Source: Erythrobacteraceae bacterium WH01K (lineage in GTDB: Bacteria; Pseudomonadota; Alphaproteobacteria; Sphingomonadales; Sphingomonadaceae). From it: DNA of 64,000 nucleotides. The stretch spans positions 2,356,001 to 2,420,000 of the forward strand of contig CP115966.1 of assembly GCA_027941995.1 (NCBI GenBank). Reading direction: 5' to 3'. The stretch's first letter is position 1. Each line of letters opens with the position of its first letter. This document shows, piece by piece, positions 38,495 to 47,126 of the stretch. The notes under the pieces are model-generated. The model searched no databases. It was not told the origin of the DNA and saw only the letters and a program-made list of their open reading frames with translations. The position numbers and the translations under genes were made by a program.

Positions 38495-40225
38495 ATGCGG
38501 ACCGTCCGTTTCGTTACCGCCACCGCCTTGGCAGGAACGCTAGCCGCCTGCGCCACGACGCAGGACAATGTCGGCGATGAGCAGATCGTCGTCACCGGGT
38601 CGCGTGTTTCGAACGACGCGGCTGTTCGAACCGCGCCTCCGCCGCCCCCTCCCCCGCCGCCGCCTCCCCCGCCACCGTTAACACCGCCGCCCGTCAGTAT
38701 GGCCGTTGCGTCCTCCCCGGTATCGGGCGCTATCGCGTCGGAGGCCGTAGGCAGCGGACCGCAGACGTCCACTGTCGCCGGATCGCAGAAATACCGTTAC
38801 GTGCCGCCCGTCGTCGTGCCTGCCGATCCGGGGCGCGAGCAATATGAGGGCGAGGAAGTCTCGCCGGTCAAAATCGCCCGCAGCGAACCTGTCAGCACCT
38901 TCTCCGTCGATGTCGATACCGCCAGCTACGCCAATACGCGGCGCTTCCTGACCGATGGGCAGACGCCGCCCAAGGCCGCCGTGCGGACCGAGGAACTGAT
39001 CAACTATTTCCGCTACGATTACGACACCCCGGACCGGGTGGACCAGCCCTTCAGCGTGAACCTCGATGTGGCGCAAAGCCCGTGGAACTCGCAGACGCGC
39101 ATCGTGCGCATCGGGCTTGCCGGATATGAAATGCCGAAGCAGGACCGCCCGCCGGCCAATCTTGTCTTCCTACTCGATGTCTCGGGGTCAATGGGCAGCC
39201 CGGACAAGCTGCCGCTGGTGAAGACCGCAATGCGCCAGCTGGCAAACCAGTTGCAGGAGCAGGACCGCGTATCGATCGTGGTCTATGCAGGCGCCGCGGG
39301 GCTGGTGCTGGAACCGACCAACGATCCCGTCGCGATCCGTAGCGCGATGGACGATCTCCAGGCCGGCGGCTCTACCGCTGGCGGTGCAGGGATCGAACTC
39401 GCCTATCGCATTGCCGAGGCGAACCGGATCGAAGGCGGCGTCAACCGCGTTATCCTGGCGACGGATGGGGACTTCAATGTCGGCCTGTCGAGCCGCGAAG
39501 CGCTGGTCGAGATGATCGAGCGCAAGCGCGAAAGCGGAACCACGCTCAGCGTCCTCGGCTTCGGGCGCGGCAACATCAACGACGCGATGATGGAGCAGGT
39601 CGCCGATAACGGGAACGGCAATTACAGCTACATCGACAGCGCGCTGGAAGCGAAGAAGGTCCTGGGCGAAGAGATGGGCGCGACCATCTTCACCATCGCC
39701 AAGGACGTGAAAGTGCAGGTCGAGTTCAATCCGGCCGTCATCAGCCAGTACCGGCTGATCGGCTACGAGAACCGCATCCTGCGCGAGGAAGACTTCGACA
39801 ACGATGCCGTCGATGCCGGCGATATCGGCGCGGGGCACCAGGTCACCGCACTGTACGAAGTGGTTCCGGCAGGGTCCGATGGATGGGTTCCGGCCCGCCG
39901 CTACGACGATCCGCTTCCGGCGGCAGCCACCGGCGCAGCCAACGAAGCGGCGTATGTGAAGCTTCGTTACAAGCAGCCGGACGGCGACACATCGACCCTG
40001 ATAGAGCAGGTCCTGCCGGCCAGCGCGCTTGCCACCTCGTCCATGCCCACGGGCGATTTCGCCTTCGCCACCGCGGTGGGCGCGTTCGGCCAGAAATTGC
40101 GGGGCGATCCGATGCTGGCCGATTACAGCTGGCGCAATGTCGAACGGCTGGCCGGACGGCAGGACGATTTCTACCGGCAGGAATTCATCAAGCTGGTCGG
40201 CCTCGCCGGGGCATCGCAGGAATAG
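38495..40225 (+). CDS. VWA-domain lipoprotein with TonB-box-like segment (YfbK family)
   Basis: A 576-residue protein. The lipobox is LAAC (Cys19). Residues 29-37 read EQIVVTGSR, the sequence seen in TonB boxes of receptors. A run of 14 prolines follows at 48-61. From about 130 comes the YfbK/DUF3520 type architecture: SVDVDTASYANTRRFL, the VWA domain with DVSGSMGS near 228 and ATDGDFNVG near 325, then a C-terminal domain. GGGGAGA precedes the start. Likely anchored in the outer or inner membrane with the VWA domain in the periplasm. Followed by a terminator. Confidence 0.88.
   Translation: MRTVRFVTATALAGTLAACATTQDNVGDEQIVVTGSRVSNDAAVRTAPPPPPPPPPPPPPPLTPPPVSMAVASSPVSGAIASEAVGSGPQTSTVAGSQKYRYVPPVVVPADPGREQYEGEEVSPVKIARSEPVSTFSVDVDTASYANTRRFLTDGQTPPKAAVRTEELINYFRYDYDTPDRVDQPFSVNLDVAQSPWNSQTRIVRIGLAGYEMPKQDRPPANLVFLLDVSGSMGSPDKLPLVKTAMRQLANQLQEQDRVSIVVYAGAAGLVLEPTNDPVAIRSAMDDLQAGGSTAGGAGIELAYRIAEANRIEGGVNRVILATDGDFNVGLSSREALVEMIERKRESGTTLSVLGFGRGNINDAMMEQVADNGNGNYSYIDSALEAKKVLGEEMGATIFTIAKDVKVQVEFNPAVISQYRLIGYENRILREEDFDNDAVDAGDIGAGHQVTALYEVVPAGSDGWVPARRYDDPLPAAATGAANEAAYVKLRYKQPDGDTSTLIEQVLPASALATSSMPTGDFAFATAVGAFGQKLRGDPMLADYSWRNVERLAGRQDDFYRQEFIKLVGLAGASQE
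38636..38677 (+). repeat. 42-base proline-codon run (14 prolines)
   Basis: Fourteen successive CCN codons (CCT, CCG, CCC, CCA mixed) encode an uninterrupted proline stretch between the lipoprotein N-terminus and the VWA domain. The run may stall ribosomes and need EF-P; mixed codons make slippage less likely than a pure repeat would. Confidence 0.85.
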
Positions 40226-40244
40226 GCAGCAAATTCGGGAATAG

Positions 40245-40274
40245 GGGGCTGGTTCACTTGGACCGGCCCCTTTT
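40245..40274 (+). terminator. rho-independent terminator after the VWA lipoprotein gene
   Basis: GGGGCTGG at 40245-40252 pairs with CCGGCCCC at 40263-40270 (one G-U pair), loop of 10 bases, followed by TTTT. It lies 20 bases past the stop at 40225 and 33 bases before the next gene. Confidence 0.75.
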
Positions 40275-40307
40275 CACCATCGCCGCGCCGCCTTAAGGGG
40301 GCGGGAT

Positions 40308-41048
40308 ATGCCCGCGCGTTCCTCCCTCCTGATCTTTGCCGGAGCCATCATCGTGGCTGCGCTCGCCATTCTGTGGAGCACGCGCACGGCAGGCGAACTG
40401 GCGGACGAGCTTGCACGACAGGCACAGGACGTCGTCGCCCGGTCCGGCGCGCGCGAGGCGCAGGTCAGCTTCGCGACCGCCGATGGCTGGCCCAGTCGCC
40501 ATGCCCTCCTGACGCCGACCGCCGAACTGGACGAGGGAACGCGCGCCGATCTGGCCGGTGCCATTGCCGCCATCCCCGGCGTCGGCGGCGTCCACTGGAG
40601 CGATGGCACCATGCTGGCGGAAAGCGGCGAGGCTACCTTCACTTCGATGCATTGCCAGGACGATGTCGCAGCGCTGCTGAATGCCCGCACGCTCAGGTTC
40701 GAGGAATCCAGCGCGGACATGGATTTCGGCAATGACGAACTGCTCGACGAAGTGGCTGCAGCGCTTCGCCCGTGCCTTGGCAGCATCATCGCCATTACGG
40801 GCCATACCGACAGCTCGGGCGATGAAGCGGCCAATCTCGCCCTGTCGCGGGACCGTGCCGATACGGTCCGGCGCGAACTCGTCGCGCGCGGCATCCCGCA
40901 AGACGGGTTGAGGGCGCGCGGCGTCGGCGCAAGCGTGCCGGTCGAAGGACTGGACCCGGCCGACCCGGCAAACAGGCGGATCGAATTTTCCGTTATCGCG
41001 AAAGTTCCCCTCATCCCCACCCCCGTCGACACACCAAGCGCGAGGTAG
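40308..41048 (+). CDS. OmpA-family C-terminal domain protein
   Basis: A 246-residue protein with an N-terminal TM helix (SLLIFAGAIIVAALAILW, residues 5-22), a BON-like middle segment, and an OmpA peptidoglycan-binding domain: ITGHTDSSGDEAANLALSRD near 163 and GVGASVPV and NRRIEFSV near the end. GGGGGCGGG precedes the start. It anchors the inner membrane to peptidoglycan. It begins a transcript with a tiny membrane protein and a helix-hairpin-helix protein. Confidence 0.88.
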   Translation: MPARSSLLIFAGAIIVAALAILWSTRTAGELADELARQAQDVVARSGAREAQVSFATADGWPSRHALLTPTAELDEGTRADLAGAIAAIPGVGGVHWSDGTMLAESGEATFTSMHCQDDVAALLNARTLRFEESSADMDFGNDELLDEVAAALRPCLGSIIAITGHTDSSGDEAANLALSRDRADTVRRELVARGIPQDGLRARGVGASVPVEGLDPADPANRRIEFSVIAKVPLIPTPVDTPSAR

Positions 41049-41058
41049 GAGGAACGCC

Positions 41059-41208
41059 GTGCCCATCTGGTTCGAACTCGTCGCCCTGTCGCTCGCGGCC
41101 TATGTCATCGGTCTCGGCATCGGCTGGATGTTATGGGGACGCTCGGCATCCCTTTCGCCGGACGCTGACGAAACCGAACAAACTTCTGCAGAAGGACCCG
41201 TGTCATGA
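41059..41208 (+). CDS. 49-residue single-pass membrane protein, GTG start
   Basis: The reading frame GTG CCC ATC TGG TTC runs to TGA at 41206-41208. A perfect AGGAGG lies 6 bases before the GTG. The protein has one hydrophobic helix (LVALSLAAYVIGLGIGWMLWG) and an acidic tail (SPDADETEQTSAEG). Its TGA overlaps the ATG of the next gene (ATGATGA layout), so it is coupled to it. No family recognised; it resembles small anchor subunits of envelope complexes. Confidence 0.78.
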   Translation: MPIWFELVALSLAAYVIGLGIGWMLWGRSASLSPDADETEQTSAEGPVS

Positions 41209-41819
41209 TGCAACTTGCCCAGGCCAACTGGCCCATTCTCCTCGCCGCGCTGTTGATCGGACTGATCGTCGCCTGGCTGCTATTCCGCAGCAACCGCAAG
41301 ACGACCATCGCGCGCGGTACCGATACCCCGGAAGACGGAGCACCTGCCCGGCGCAACCAGGCATTGATTGATGCACCGCCGGTTGCCGCAGGAGCCGTCG
41401 GCGGGGCTACCGTGGCCGCGAAGGGCGCAGCAGTTTCTGCCGAGCCGGAAGCTCCTGCCGTGCAGGAGGAAACCCTTGCCAGCGACGAGCCTTCCGACCC
41501 CGCCGTAGATTCCGATCCGGCCCCGGCAATCGCACCCGCGTCCGCACCGGCGGAAACGACCGGACCCGCCCCCTCCGGGACCGCCGACGATCTGAAACGG
41601 ATCAAGGGCGTGGGGCCGAAGCTCGCCGCGCTCCTCAACGAGCTGGGCGTCACCAGCTTCGCGCAGATCGCCGCGTGGGACGATACCGAGGTCGATCGGA
41701 TCGACGCCGAACTCGGGCGCTTCCAGGGCCGCATCCGCCGGGACGACTGGCGCACCCAGGCGCGCTTCCTCGCTACCGGGGACACATCCGGATATGAGAG
41801 CGAATTCGGCAAGTTATAA
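41205..41819 (+). CDS. membrane protein with C-terminal helix-hairpin-helix domain
   Basis: A 204-residue protein with one TM helix near the N-terminus (WPILLAALLIGLIVAWLLF), a low-complexity Ala/Pro/Glu linker (about 40-120), and a C-terminal domain LKRIKGVGPKLAALLNELGV, the helix-hairpin-helix type found with 50S L21-like and H3 domains in sphingomonads. It may bind nucleic acid or protein near the membrane; function unproven. Overlaps the small protein gene by 4 bases. Confidence 0.85.
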   Translation: MMQLAQANWPILLAALLIGLIVAWLLFRSNRKTTIARGTDTPEDGAPARRNQALIDAPPVAAGAVGGATVAAKGAAVSAEPEAPAVQEETLASDEPSDPAVDSDPAPAIAPASAPAETTGPAPSGTADDLKRIKGVGPKLAALLNELGVTSFAQIAAWDDTEVDRIDAELGRFQGRIRRDDWRTQARFLATGDTSGYESEFGKL

Positions 41820-41837
41820 AATAACGGGAACCGAAGC

Positions 41838-41870
41838 TCTCCCACCCCGTTGATTGCGTCAGGTGGGAGA
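41838..41870 (+). promoter_or_regulatory. mRNA hairpin covering the ribosome binding site of the response regulator
   Basis: TCTCCCACC at 41838-41846 pairs exactly with GGTGGGAGA at 41862-41870, loop of 15 bases. The right arm is the ribosome binding site of the gene starting at 41877. Folding would hide it, so translation could depend on a protein, an RNA or temperature. It could also be the end hairpin of the upstream transcript, but no T run follows. Confidence 0.5.
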
Positions 41871-41876
41871 ATAACT

Positions 41877-42233
41877 ATGGAAAAGCCGACGATACTGGTC
41901 GCCGAGGATGAACGCATCATCGGTTTCGACCTGTGCGAAACCGTGGCCGAAGCCGGTTACGACGTGGACGGTCCGTTCGAGGCGGTATCGTCCGCCATGC
42001 TGGCCTACCAGAAGAACAAGCCCGACCTTGCGATACTGGATGTGCAACTGGGCGACGGCGTGGTCTTCCCGCTGGCCGAGAAAATGATGGCCGAAGACGT
42101 CCCTGTGATCTTCCATTCGGGTCACTATTCCGGTGACGACGTAAGCCGTAGATTCCCCAGGTCGCGAACCCTGTCGAAGCCGACTGCACCGGCGCAAATC
42201 CTGTCGGAAGTGAAGCAGGCTCTTTCGCGCTGA
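41877..42233 (+). CDS. single-domain response regulator (receiver)
   Basis: A 118-residue CheY-like protein. The acidic pair is in VAEDERIIG, the phospho-acceptor Asp in AILDVQLGDG near 52, Thr/Ser in IFHSGH, and Lys in TLSKPTAP near 102. No output domain, so it likely competes with or relays from another regulator. The start at 41877 is chosen for its GGTGGGAGA site, which sits in a hairpin. No kinase adjoins. Confidence 0.9.
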   Translation: MEKPTILVAEDERIIGFDLCETVAEAGYDVDGPFEAVSSAMLAYQKNKPDLAILDVQLGDGVVFPLAEKMMAEDVPVIFHSGHYSGDDVSRRFPRSRTLSKPTAPAQILSEVKQALSR

Positions 42234-42242
42234 GCCCAATAT

Positions 42243-42262
42243 CCGGCGCAGTTTGGCGCCGG
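42243..42262 (+). terminator. terminator-like hairpin without T run
   Basis: CCGGCGC at 42243-42249 and GCGCCGG at 42256-42262 pair perfectly over a 6-base loop, 10 bases after the response regulator stop. No T run follows, so it may stabilise the 3' end or act with Rho. Confidence 0.4.
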
Positions 42263-42298
42263 GAAAACCGGCCCTTGCCGATGCAGACCTAGACACGT

Positions 42299-42319
42299 CT
42301 TGCGAAGACGGTTCGCAAG
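42299..42319. promoter_or_regulatory. inverted repeat, TetR-type operator candidate
   Basis: CTTGCGAA at 42299-42306 and TTCGCAAG at 42312-42319 are perfect 8-base arms around 5 bases, ending 34 bases before the acyl-CoA dehydrogenase start. Arm length and spacing match TetR-family operators, which often control acyl-CoA and aromatic-acid genes. No TetR gene lies in the window. Confidence 0.55.
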
Positions 42320-42352
42320 GGGCAATGACCGGTGCCTAGCGAAGGAGAGACA

Positions 42353-43549
42353 ATGGCAGGCGCAAATTCCGGAATGGCCCCTTTCACGTGGGACGACCCC
42401 TTCCGCCTCGACGATCAGCTGACGGAAGACGAGCGCATGATCCGCGAGGCGGCTCACGGCTTTGCGCAGGATACGCTGCAACCGCGTGTGACCGATGCCT
42501 ACCGCGACGAGATCGACGCGCCCGAACTTTTCCCCCTGTTCGGGCAGGCGGGCCTGCTGGGCGCGACCGTGCCGGAAGAGTATGGTGGCGCGGGTGCGAG
42601 TTACGTGTCGTACGGCCTGATCGCGCGCGAGATCGAGCGGGTCGACAGCGGCTATCGCTCCATGGCCAGTGTCCAGTCCAGCCTCGTCATGTTCCCGATC
42701 CACGCCTTCGGATCGGAAGAACAGCGCCGCAAGTACCTGCCCGGCCTGGCGTCGGGCGAACTGATCGGCTGTTTCGGCCTGACGGAACCCGATGCAGGGT
42801 CCGATCCGGGCGGCATGCGGACCTATGCCAAGAAGGACGGGGACGGATATGTCCTGTCGGGCGCAAAGACGTGGATTTCCAACTCCCCCTTCGCCGACGT
42901 CTTCGTCGTCTGGGCCAAGAGTGAGGCGCATGGCGACGGCATTCGCGGCTTCATCCTCGAAAAGGGAATGGAAGGGCTTTCCGCGCCCAAGATCGAGGGC
43001 AAGCTCAGCCTGCGTGCCAGCACCACCGGCATGATCGTGATGGACGAGGTGAAACTGCCCGCCGATGCGCTGCTGCCCGAGGTTCAGGGTCTGAAAGGTC
43101 CGTTCAGCTGCCTCAACCGCGCCCGCTACGGCATCAGTTGGGGCGCAATGGGCGCTGCGGAGTTCTGTTATCACGCGGCGCGCCAGTACGGCCTCGATCG
43201 CAAGCAATTCGGCGTGCCGCTGGCATCCAAGCAGCTTTACCAACTCAAGCTGGCCGACATGATGACCTACATTTCCATGGGCCTGCAGGCCAGCCTGCGT
43301 GTCGGGCGCCTGATGGACGAGGGGCAGTTCGCGCCCGAGATGATCTCGATCGTCAAGCGCAACAATGTCGGCAAGGCTCTGGATATCGCCCGCAAGTCGC
43401 GCGACATGCATGGCGGCAACGGGATTTCCGAGGAATACCAGGTCATCCGCCACATGGTGAACCTCGAAACGGTCAACACCTACGAGGGCACGCATGATGT
43501 CCATGCGCTGATCCTGGGCCGGGCCATCACGGGGCTGGCCGCGTTCTGA
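42353..43549 (+). CDS. gcdH: acyl-CoA dehydrogenase, glutaryl-CoA dehydrogenase group
   Basis: A 398-residue FAD enzyme. FAD-binding [15 protein letters not shown] near 140, [16 protein letters not shown] near 250 and [17 protein letters not shown] near 345 are seen, and the catalytic Glu is in [16 protein letters not shown] near the end. These and the RxxxA loop are characteristic of glutaryl-CoA dehydrogenase (lysine/tryptophan and dicarboxylate breakdown), though some relatives act on other substrates. GAAGGAGAG precedes the start. Confidence 0.85.
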   Translation: MAGANSGMAPFTWDDPFRLDDQLTEDERMIREAAHGFAQDTLQPRVTDAYRDEIDAPELFPLFGQAGLLGATVPEEYGGAGASYVSYGLIAREIERVDSGYRSMASVQSSLVMFPIHAFGSEEQRRKYLPGLASGELIGCFGLTEPDAGSDPGGMRTYAKKDGDGYVLSGAKTWISNSPFADVFVVWAKSEAHGDGIRGFILEKGMEGLSAPKIEGKLSLRASTTGMIVMDEVKLPADALLPEVQGLKGPFSCLNRARYGISWGAMGAAEFCYHAARQYGLDRKQFGVPLASKQLYQLKLADMMTYISMGLQASLRVGRLMDEGQFAPEMISIVKRNNVGKALDIARKSRDMHGGNGISEEYQVIRHMVNLETVNTYEGTHDVHALILGRAITGLAAF

Positions 43550-43604
43550 CATACGTCTGGAACGCGCAGCCTGCCCGTTCGTCGATGCTACGGAGGACGG
43601 GCAC

Positions 43605-44249
43605 ATGAAGCTCTACGGTTATTACAGAAGTTCGACCAGCTACCGCCTGCGCTGCGCGCTGGAGCTGAAAGGGATCGCGTATGAAAATTGCGCGGTGAAT
43701 CTGCTGAAAGCGGAGCAGAAGGACGCGGCCTTCACCAGTCGCAATCCGTTCGGCAGCGTGCCGATGCTGGAGACGGCGGACGGCGACAAGGTGCAGTCTA
43801 TGGCCATCATCGAATGGCTCGACGATGCTTATCCCGGTGCGCCCCTCATGCCCGCCGATCCGGAGCAAAGGTATCTCGCACGAGAGCTAGCCTATGCGAT
43901 CGCGACCGAACTGCACGCGCCGCTGAACCTGCCTGTACTGAAATACCTGAAGGACGAACTGGACCAGTCCCCGCAGCAGGTGGGTGACTGGTATCGCCAC
44001 TGGCTCGCCCGCACGCTGGAGCCGCTGGAGCAGCGGCTGGCGCAGCTGGGAACGGGCGATTTCCTGTTCGACAGGCCCGGCTTTTTCGAAGTCGTCCTGA
44101 TGCCGCAGATCTACAATGCCCGCCGTTTCGACTTCGATTTCGGCGACAAGCCCCACACCACCCGGATCGAGGCTGCGTGCCTTGCTTTGCCGGCGTTCCA
44201 GCGCGCGCATCCCGATGCGCAGCCGGACGCCCCGAAAAACACAGACTAG
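43605..44249 (+). CDS. maiA: maleylacetoacetate isomerase (zeta-class GST)
   Basis: A 214-residue glutathione-dependent isomerase. SSTSYRLRCAL near 9-19 is the zeta-class active-site motif, and QSMAIIEWLDDAYP near 65 the glutathione-binding edge. It converts maleylacetoacetate to fumarylacetoacetate; the next gene hydrolyses that product, so the pair fits the homogentisate or gentisate path. No homogentisate dioxygenase gene is in view. Confidence 0.9.
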   Translation: MKLYGYYRSSTSYRLRCALELKGIAYENCAVNLLKAEQKDAAFTSRNPFGSVPMLETADGDKVQSMAIIEWLDDAYPGAPLMPADPEQRYLARELAYAIATELHAPLNLPVLKYLKDELDQSPQQVGDWYRHWLARTLEPLEQRLAQLGTGDFLFDRPGFFEVVLMPQIYNARRFDFDFGDKPHTTRIEAACLALPAFQRAHPDAQPDAPKNTD

Positions 44250-44268
44250 AACCTAAGGACGAGAATCT

Positions 44269-45279
44269 ATGAAACTCGCAACGCTCAACGATGGAACCCG
44301 CGACGGCAAGCTGGTCGTTGTCTCGAAAGACATCACCCGCTATTGCGCCGCCGACAATATCGCGCCGACGCTGCAGGCCGCGCTCGACAATTGGGAAGAA
44401 TGCGCGCCGAAGCTGGAAGCGCTCTACCGCGATGTCGAACACCAGGCTGTCCCGTGCGAGCGGTTCCACGAGCGCGAGGCGCATTCCCCCCTGCCCCGCG
44501 CCTATCAATGGGCCGATGGCAGCGCGTATATCAATCACGTCGAACTGGTGCGCAAGGCGCGCGGTGCGGAGGTTCCGGAAAGCTTCTACCACGATCCGCT
44601 GATGTACCAGGGTGGCAGCGACGACTTCCTTCCGCCGCGTGCCGACATTCCCCTGAGCGATGTCAAATGGGGCTGCGACATGGAAGGCGAAGTGGCCGTC
44701 ATTACCGACGACGTTCCCATGGGCGTGTCGAGCGAGGAAGCCGCTGGCCACATCAAGTTGGTCATGCTGGTAAACGACGTCTCGCTTCGTGGCCTTATCC
44801 CCGGCGAACTGGCAAAGGGGTTCGGCTTCTTCCAGTCGAAGCCTGCGACCGCATTCAGCCCGGTATGCGTGACCCCCGACGAACTGGGCGATGCGTGGAA
44901 GGACAACGTCATCCACCTGCCGCTGATGGTGAATTACAATGGCGAGCCCTTCGGCAGGGCACAGGCGGGCGAGGATGCAACCTTCAGCCTGGCAGATCTT
45001 GTCGCCCACGCGGCCAAGACGCGCAATCTGGGCGCGGGTGCGATCATCGGGTCGGGCACGGTCAGCAACAAGGGGCCGGAAGGCGATCCGGGCAAGCCTG
45101 TCAGCGAAGGCGGGCTGGGCTATAGTTGTATTGCCGAAATCCGCATGATCGAGACGATTGCCGAAGGCGAGGCGAAGACCCGCTTCATGCATCCGGGCGA
45201 CACGGTCAAAATCTGGATGGACGATGCGGAGGGGCATTCGATCTTCGGCGCCATCCGGCAGGAAGTGGTTCAGGCCTGA
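44269..45279 (+). CDS. fumarylacetoacetate hydrolase family protein
   Basis: A 336-residue FAH-fold enzyme. The metal site is visible as DMEGEVAVITDD near 138 (Glu ligands), VMLVNDVSLRGL near 165 (Asp ligand) and IIGSGTVSNKGP near 262. It starts 19 bases after maiA, whose product it should cleave to fumarate and acetoacetate. It is shorter than eukaryotic fumarylacetoacetase and like the bacterial group found next to maiA. Confidence 0.88.
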   Translation: MKLATLNDGTRDGKLVVVSKDITRYCAADNIAPTLQAALDNWEECAPKLEALYRDVEHQAVPCERFHEREAHSPLPRAYQWADGSAYINHVELVRKARGAEVPESFYHDPLMYQGGSDDFLPPRADIPLSDVKWGCDMEGEVAVITDDVPMGVSSEEAAGHIKLVMLVNDVSLRGLIPGELAKGFGFFQSKPATAFSPVCVTPDELGDAWKDNVIHLPLMVNYNGEPFGRAQAGEDATFSLADLVAHAAKTRNLGAGAIIGSGTVSNKGPEGDPGKPVSEGGLGYSCIAEIRMIETIAEGEAKTRFMHPGDTVKIWMDDAEGHSIFGAIRQEVVQA

Positions 45280-45797
45280 TGTTTTTCGAGGCGACCTGGC
45301 CCGACGTGATCGCGCGCGCCGTAATCCTGTCGACGGTGGGCCTGTTCTGGGTTGTCCTGCTGGTCCGGATCGTAGGCCTGCGCTCCTTTTCCAAGATGAC
45401 GAATTTCGACTTTGTCATGACGGTCGCGACGGGTTCGCTCCTGGCCGGCGCGGCGCAGGCGACCGGATGGGAAGGCTTCGCGCAGGCGATGCTGGCGATG
45501 GCCACACTGTTCTTCGTGCAATTGACCATGTCCCGTATCCGCAAGAACTCCGACCCGTTCGAGCAGGCGATCCAGAACGATGCCGTCCTGCTGATGAAGG
45601 ACGGGGAGTTCTGCGAAAAAGCGCTGCATGACGAGCGCGTCGCCAAGTCCGACGTCATGGCCAAGCTGCGCGAAGCCAATGTGCTGGAAATGGGCAAGGT
45701 CCGGGCCGTAGTCCTGGAGACGACAGGTGACGTGTCCGTTCTCCATGGCGATACGCTGGAGAAAACGCTGATCGCGAATGTCCGGGACCTGACCTGA
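45279..45797 (+). CDS. YetF/DUF421 family membrane protein
   Basis: A 172-residue protein with two or three N-terminal helices (LSTVGLFWVVLLVRIVGLRSF, then MTVATGSLLAG) and a C-terminal cytoplasmic YetF domain (LLMKDGEFCEKALHDERV, then LETTGDVSVLHGD). The ATG at 45279 overlaps the preceding TGA by one base. Function of the family is unknown. Confidence 0.85.
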   Translation: MFFEATWPDVIARAVILSTVGLFWVVLLVRIVGLRSFSKMTNFDFVMTVATGSLLAGAAQATGWEGFAQAMLAMATLFFVQLTMSRIRKNSDPFEQAIQNDAVLLMKDGEFCEKALHDERVAKSDVMAKLREANVLEMGKVRAVVLETTGDVSVLHGDTLEKTLIANVRDLT

Positions 45798-45812
45798 CGG
45801 GGCAGGTCCCGG
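45782..45812. terminator. bidirectional terminator-like hairpin between convergent genes
   Basis: CCGGGACCTG at 45782-45791 pairs perfectly with CAGGTCCCGG at 45803-45812, loop of 11 bases. It spans the stop codon of the YetF-type gene and lies 12 bases before the stop of the convergent MFS gene. No T run on either side, so strength is uncertain. Confidence 0.55.
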
Positions 45813-45824
45813 CTTGTCCGTGGC

Positions 45825-47117
45825 TCAGGCCATGGCAGCCTTGCGCTCCGCCTCCAGCCGCAGGGCGCGCGAGGCCATGTAGTAGAACCAGATTGCCAGC
45901 GGCGTCAGCAAGCCGACCGTCAGCAGCGCGTATCGCAGGGATTCGTCGCCGAAGCGCGGGATGTAGAGGTCCGAAATGACCCCGATCAGGGTCGGCCCAA
46001 GACCGAGGCCGATCAGGTTGATGACCAGCAGGGTAATCGCGGCCCACACGGCCCGCATCTTCATCGGAGCCAGTGTCTGAAGCATGGCGAATGTGGGCCC
46101 CAGGTAACAGCTCTGGAACAGGACCGCGATGAAATAGGCACCCACCGCCCAGAAAGCGTCCTGCATCAGGTAGAACATGATGAGGAATGGCAGGGCGAGC
46201 AGCTTCAATCCCGCGATCATCAGAGGCTGGGCCTGCATTCCGTATCGCTGCGCCAGCCGGTTGGCGAACCATCCGCTTCCCAGTCCGCTGGCAACGCCTG
46301 CAACGGCGAGCAGGGGCGCGACGATATTGCCGATCTGCAGGGTGTTCAGGCCAAAGCTGCGAATGAGATAAGGCGGCGTCCAGCCGGTCAGCGCGTAACC
46401 GATCAACGACGTCAGCGTCACGCCCGCCACCAGCCAGCGCGCCGCTTCGTTCGAGAAAATGGAGGCGAAGCCTTCGCGGATGGTCGGTTGCCCTTCCAGC
46501 GCCGCGTGGCCCGGTTCTGCAATACGTGGCGGCTCGCTGGCGAATACGCGCACCAGGATTGCCAGCACGAGCCCCGGCAGGCCAACCGCGATGAACGCCG
46601 TCCGCCAGTCGAAGAAATAGGTGATGTTACCGCCGAATATCTGGCCCGCAGCGGCCCCCAAGGTCACGCCCAGCGAGTAGATCGACAAGGCGAGCGCGCG
46701 TTTTTCCGCCGGATACATATCGGCGATCATCGAATGGCTCGGCGGGCTTGACCCGGCCTCCCCGACGCCCACCCCGATACGGGCGAGCAGCAGGTGCGTG
46801 AAGTTCTGGGCGAGGCCGCAAAGCGCGGTCATCCCGCTCCACAGAGCCAGAGCTACGGCGATGATGTTTCGCCGGTTCGACCGATCGGCAAGGGCCGCAA
46901 CCGGGACGCCGAGCGTGGCGTAAAACAGGGCGAAGGCCAGCCCCGACAGCAGGCCTAGCTGCGTATCGGACAGCAGGAGGTCCGCCTTGATGTCCTCCAG
47001 CAGGATCGCGAGGATCTGCCGGTCCATGTAACTGAAGAAATAGGTCGTCGTCAGCAGCCCCAGCGTGACGCGGGTCGCACGGGGGCTCAGCGTCTGCTGG
47101 GTCTGGTCTGTGTTCAT
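45825..47117 (-). CDS. MFS transporter, Spinster/anion-symporter-like
   Basis: A 430-residue 12-helix permease. The loop 2-3 motif is ALADRSNRRNIIAVAL, with LLTTTYFFSYMDRQILAILL in helix 1, GVGEAGSSPPSHSMIADMYP in helix 4-5 and a partner half. The MDRQILAILLEDIK start is typical of the Spinster-type group common in sphingomonads. It lies 52 bases downstream of the TonB receptor at 47170-50127, so the two may carry the same compound across outer and inner membranes. Confidence 0.88.
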   Translation of the reverse strand: MNTDQTQQTLSPRATRVTLGLLTTTYFFSYMDRQILAILLEDIKADLLLSDTQLGLLSGLAFALFYATLGVPVAALADRSNRRNIIAVALALWSGMTALCGLAQNFTHLLLARIGVGVGEAGSSPPSHSMIADMYPAEKRALALSIYSLGVTLGAAAGQIFGGNITYFFDWRTAFIAVGLPGLVLAILVRVFASEPPRIAEPGHAALEGQPTIREGFASIFSNEAARWLVAGVTLTSLIGYALTGWTPPYLIRSFGLNTLQIGNIVAPLLAVAGVASGLGSGWFANRLAQRYGMQAQPLMIAGLKLLALPFLIMFYLMQDAFWAVGAYFIAVLFQSCYLGPTFAMLQTLAPMKMRAVWAAITLLVINLIGLGLGPTLIGVISDLYIPRFGDESLRYALLTVGLLTPLAIWFYYMASRALRLEAERKAAMA

Positions 47118-47126
47118 ATATGTCGT

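Noticed and set aside
38636-38677. Proline-codon run as a phase-variable repeat
   Set aside because: The codons are mixed (CCT, CCG, CCC, CCA) rather than one short repeating unit, so slippage is not favoured.
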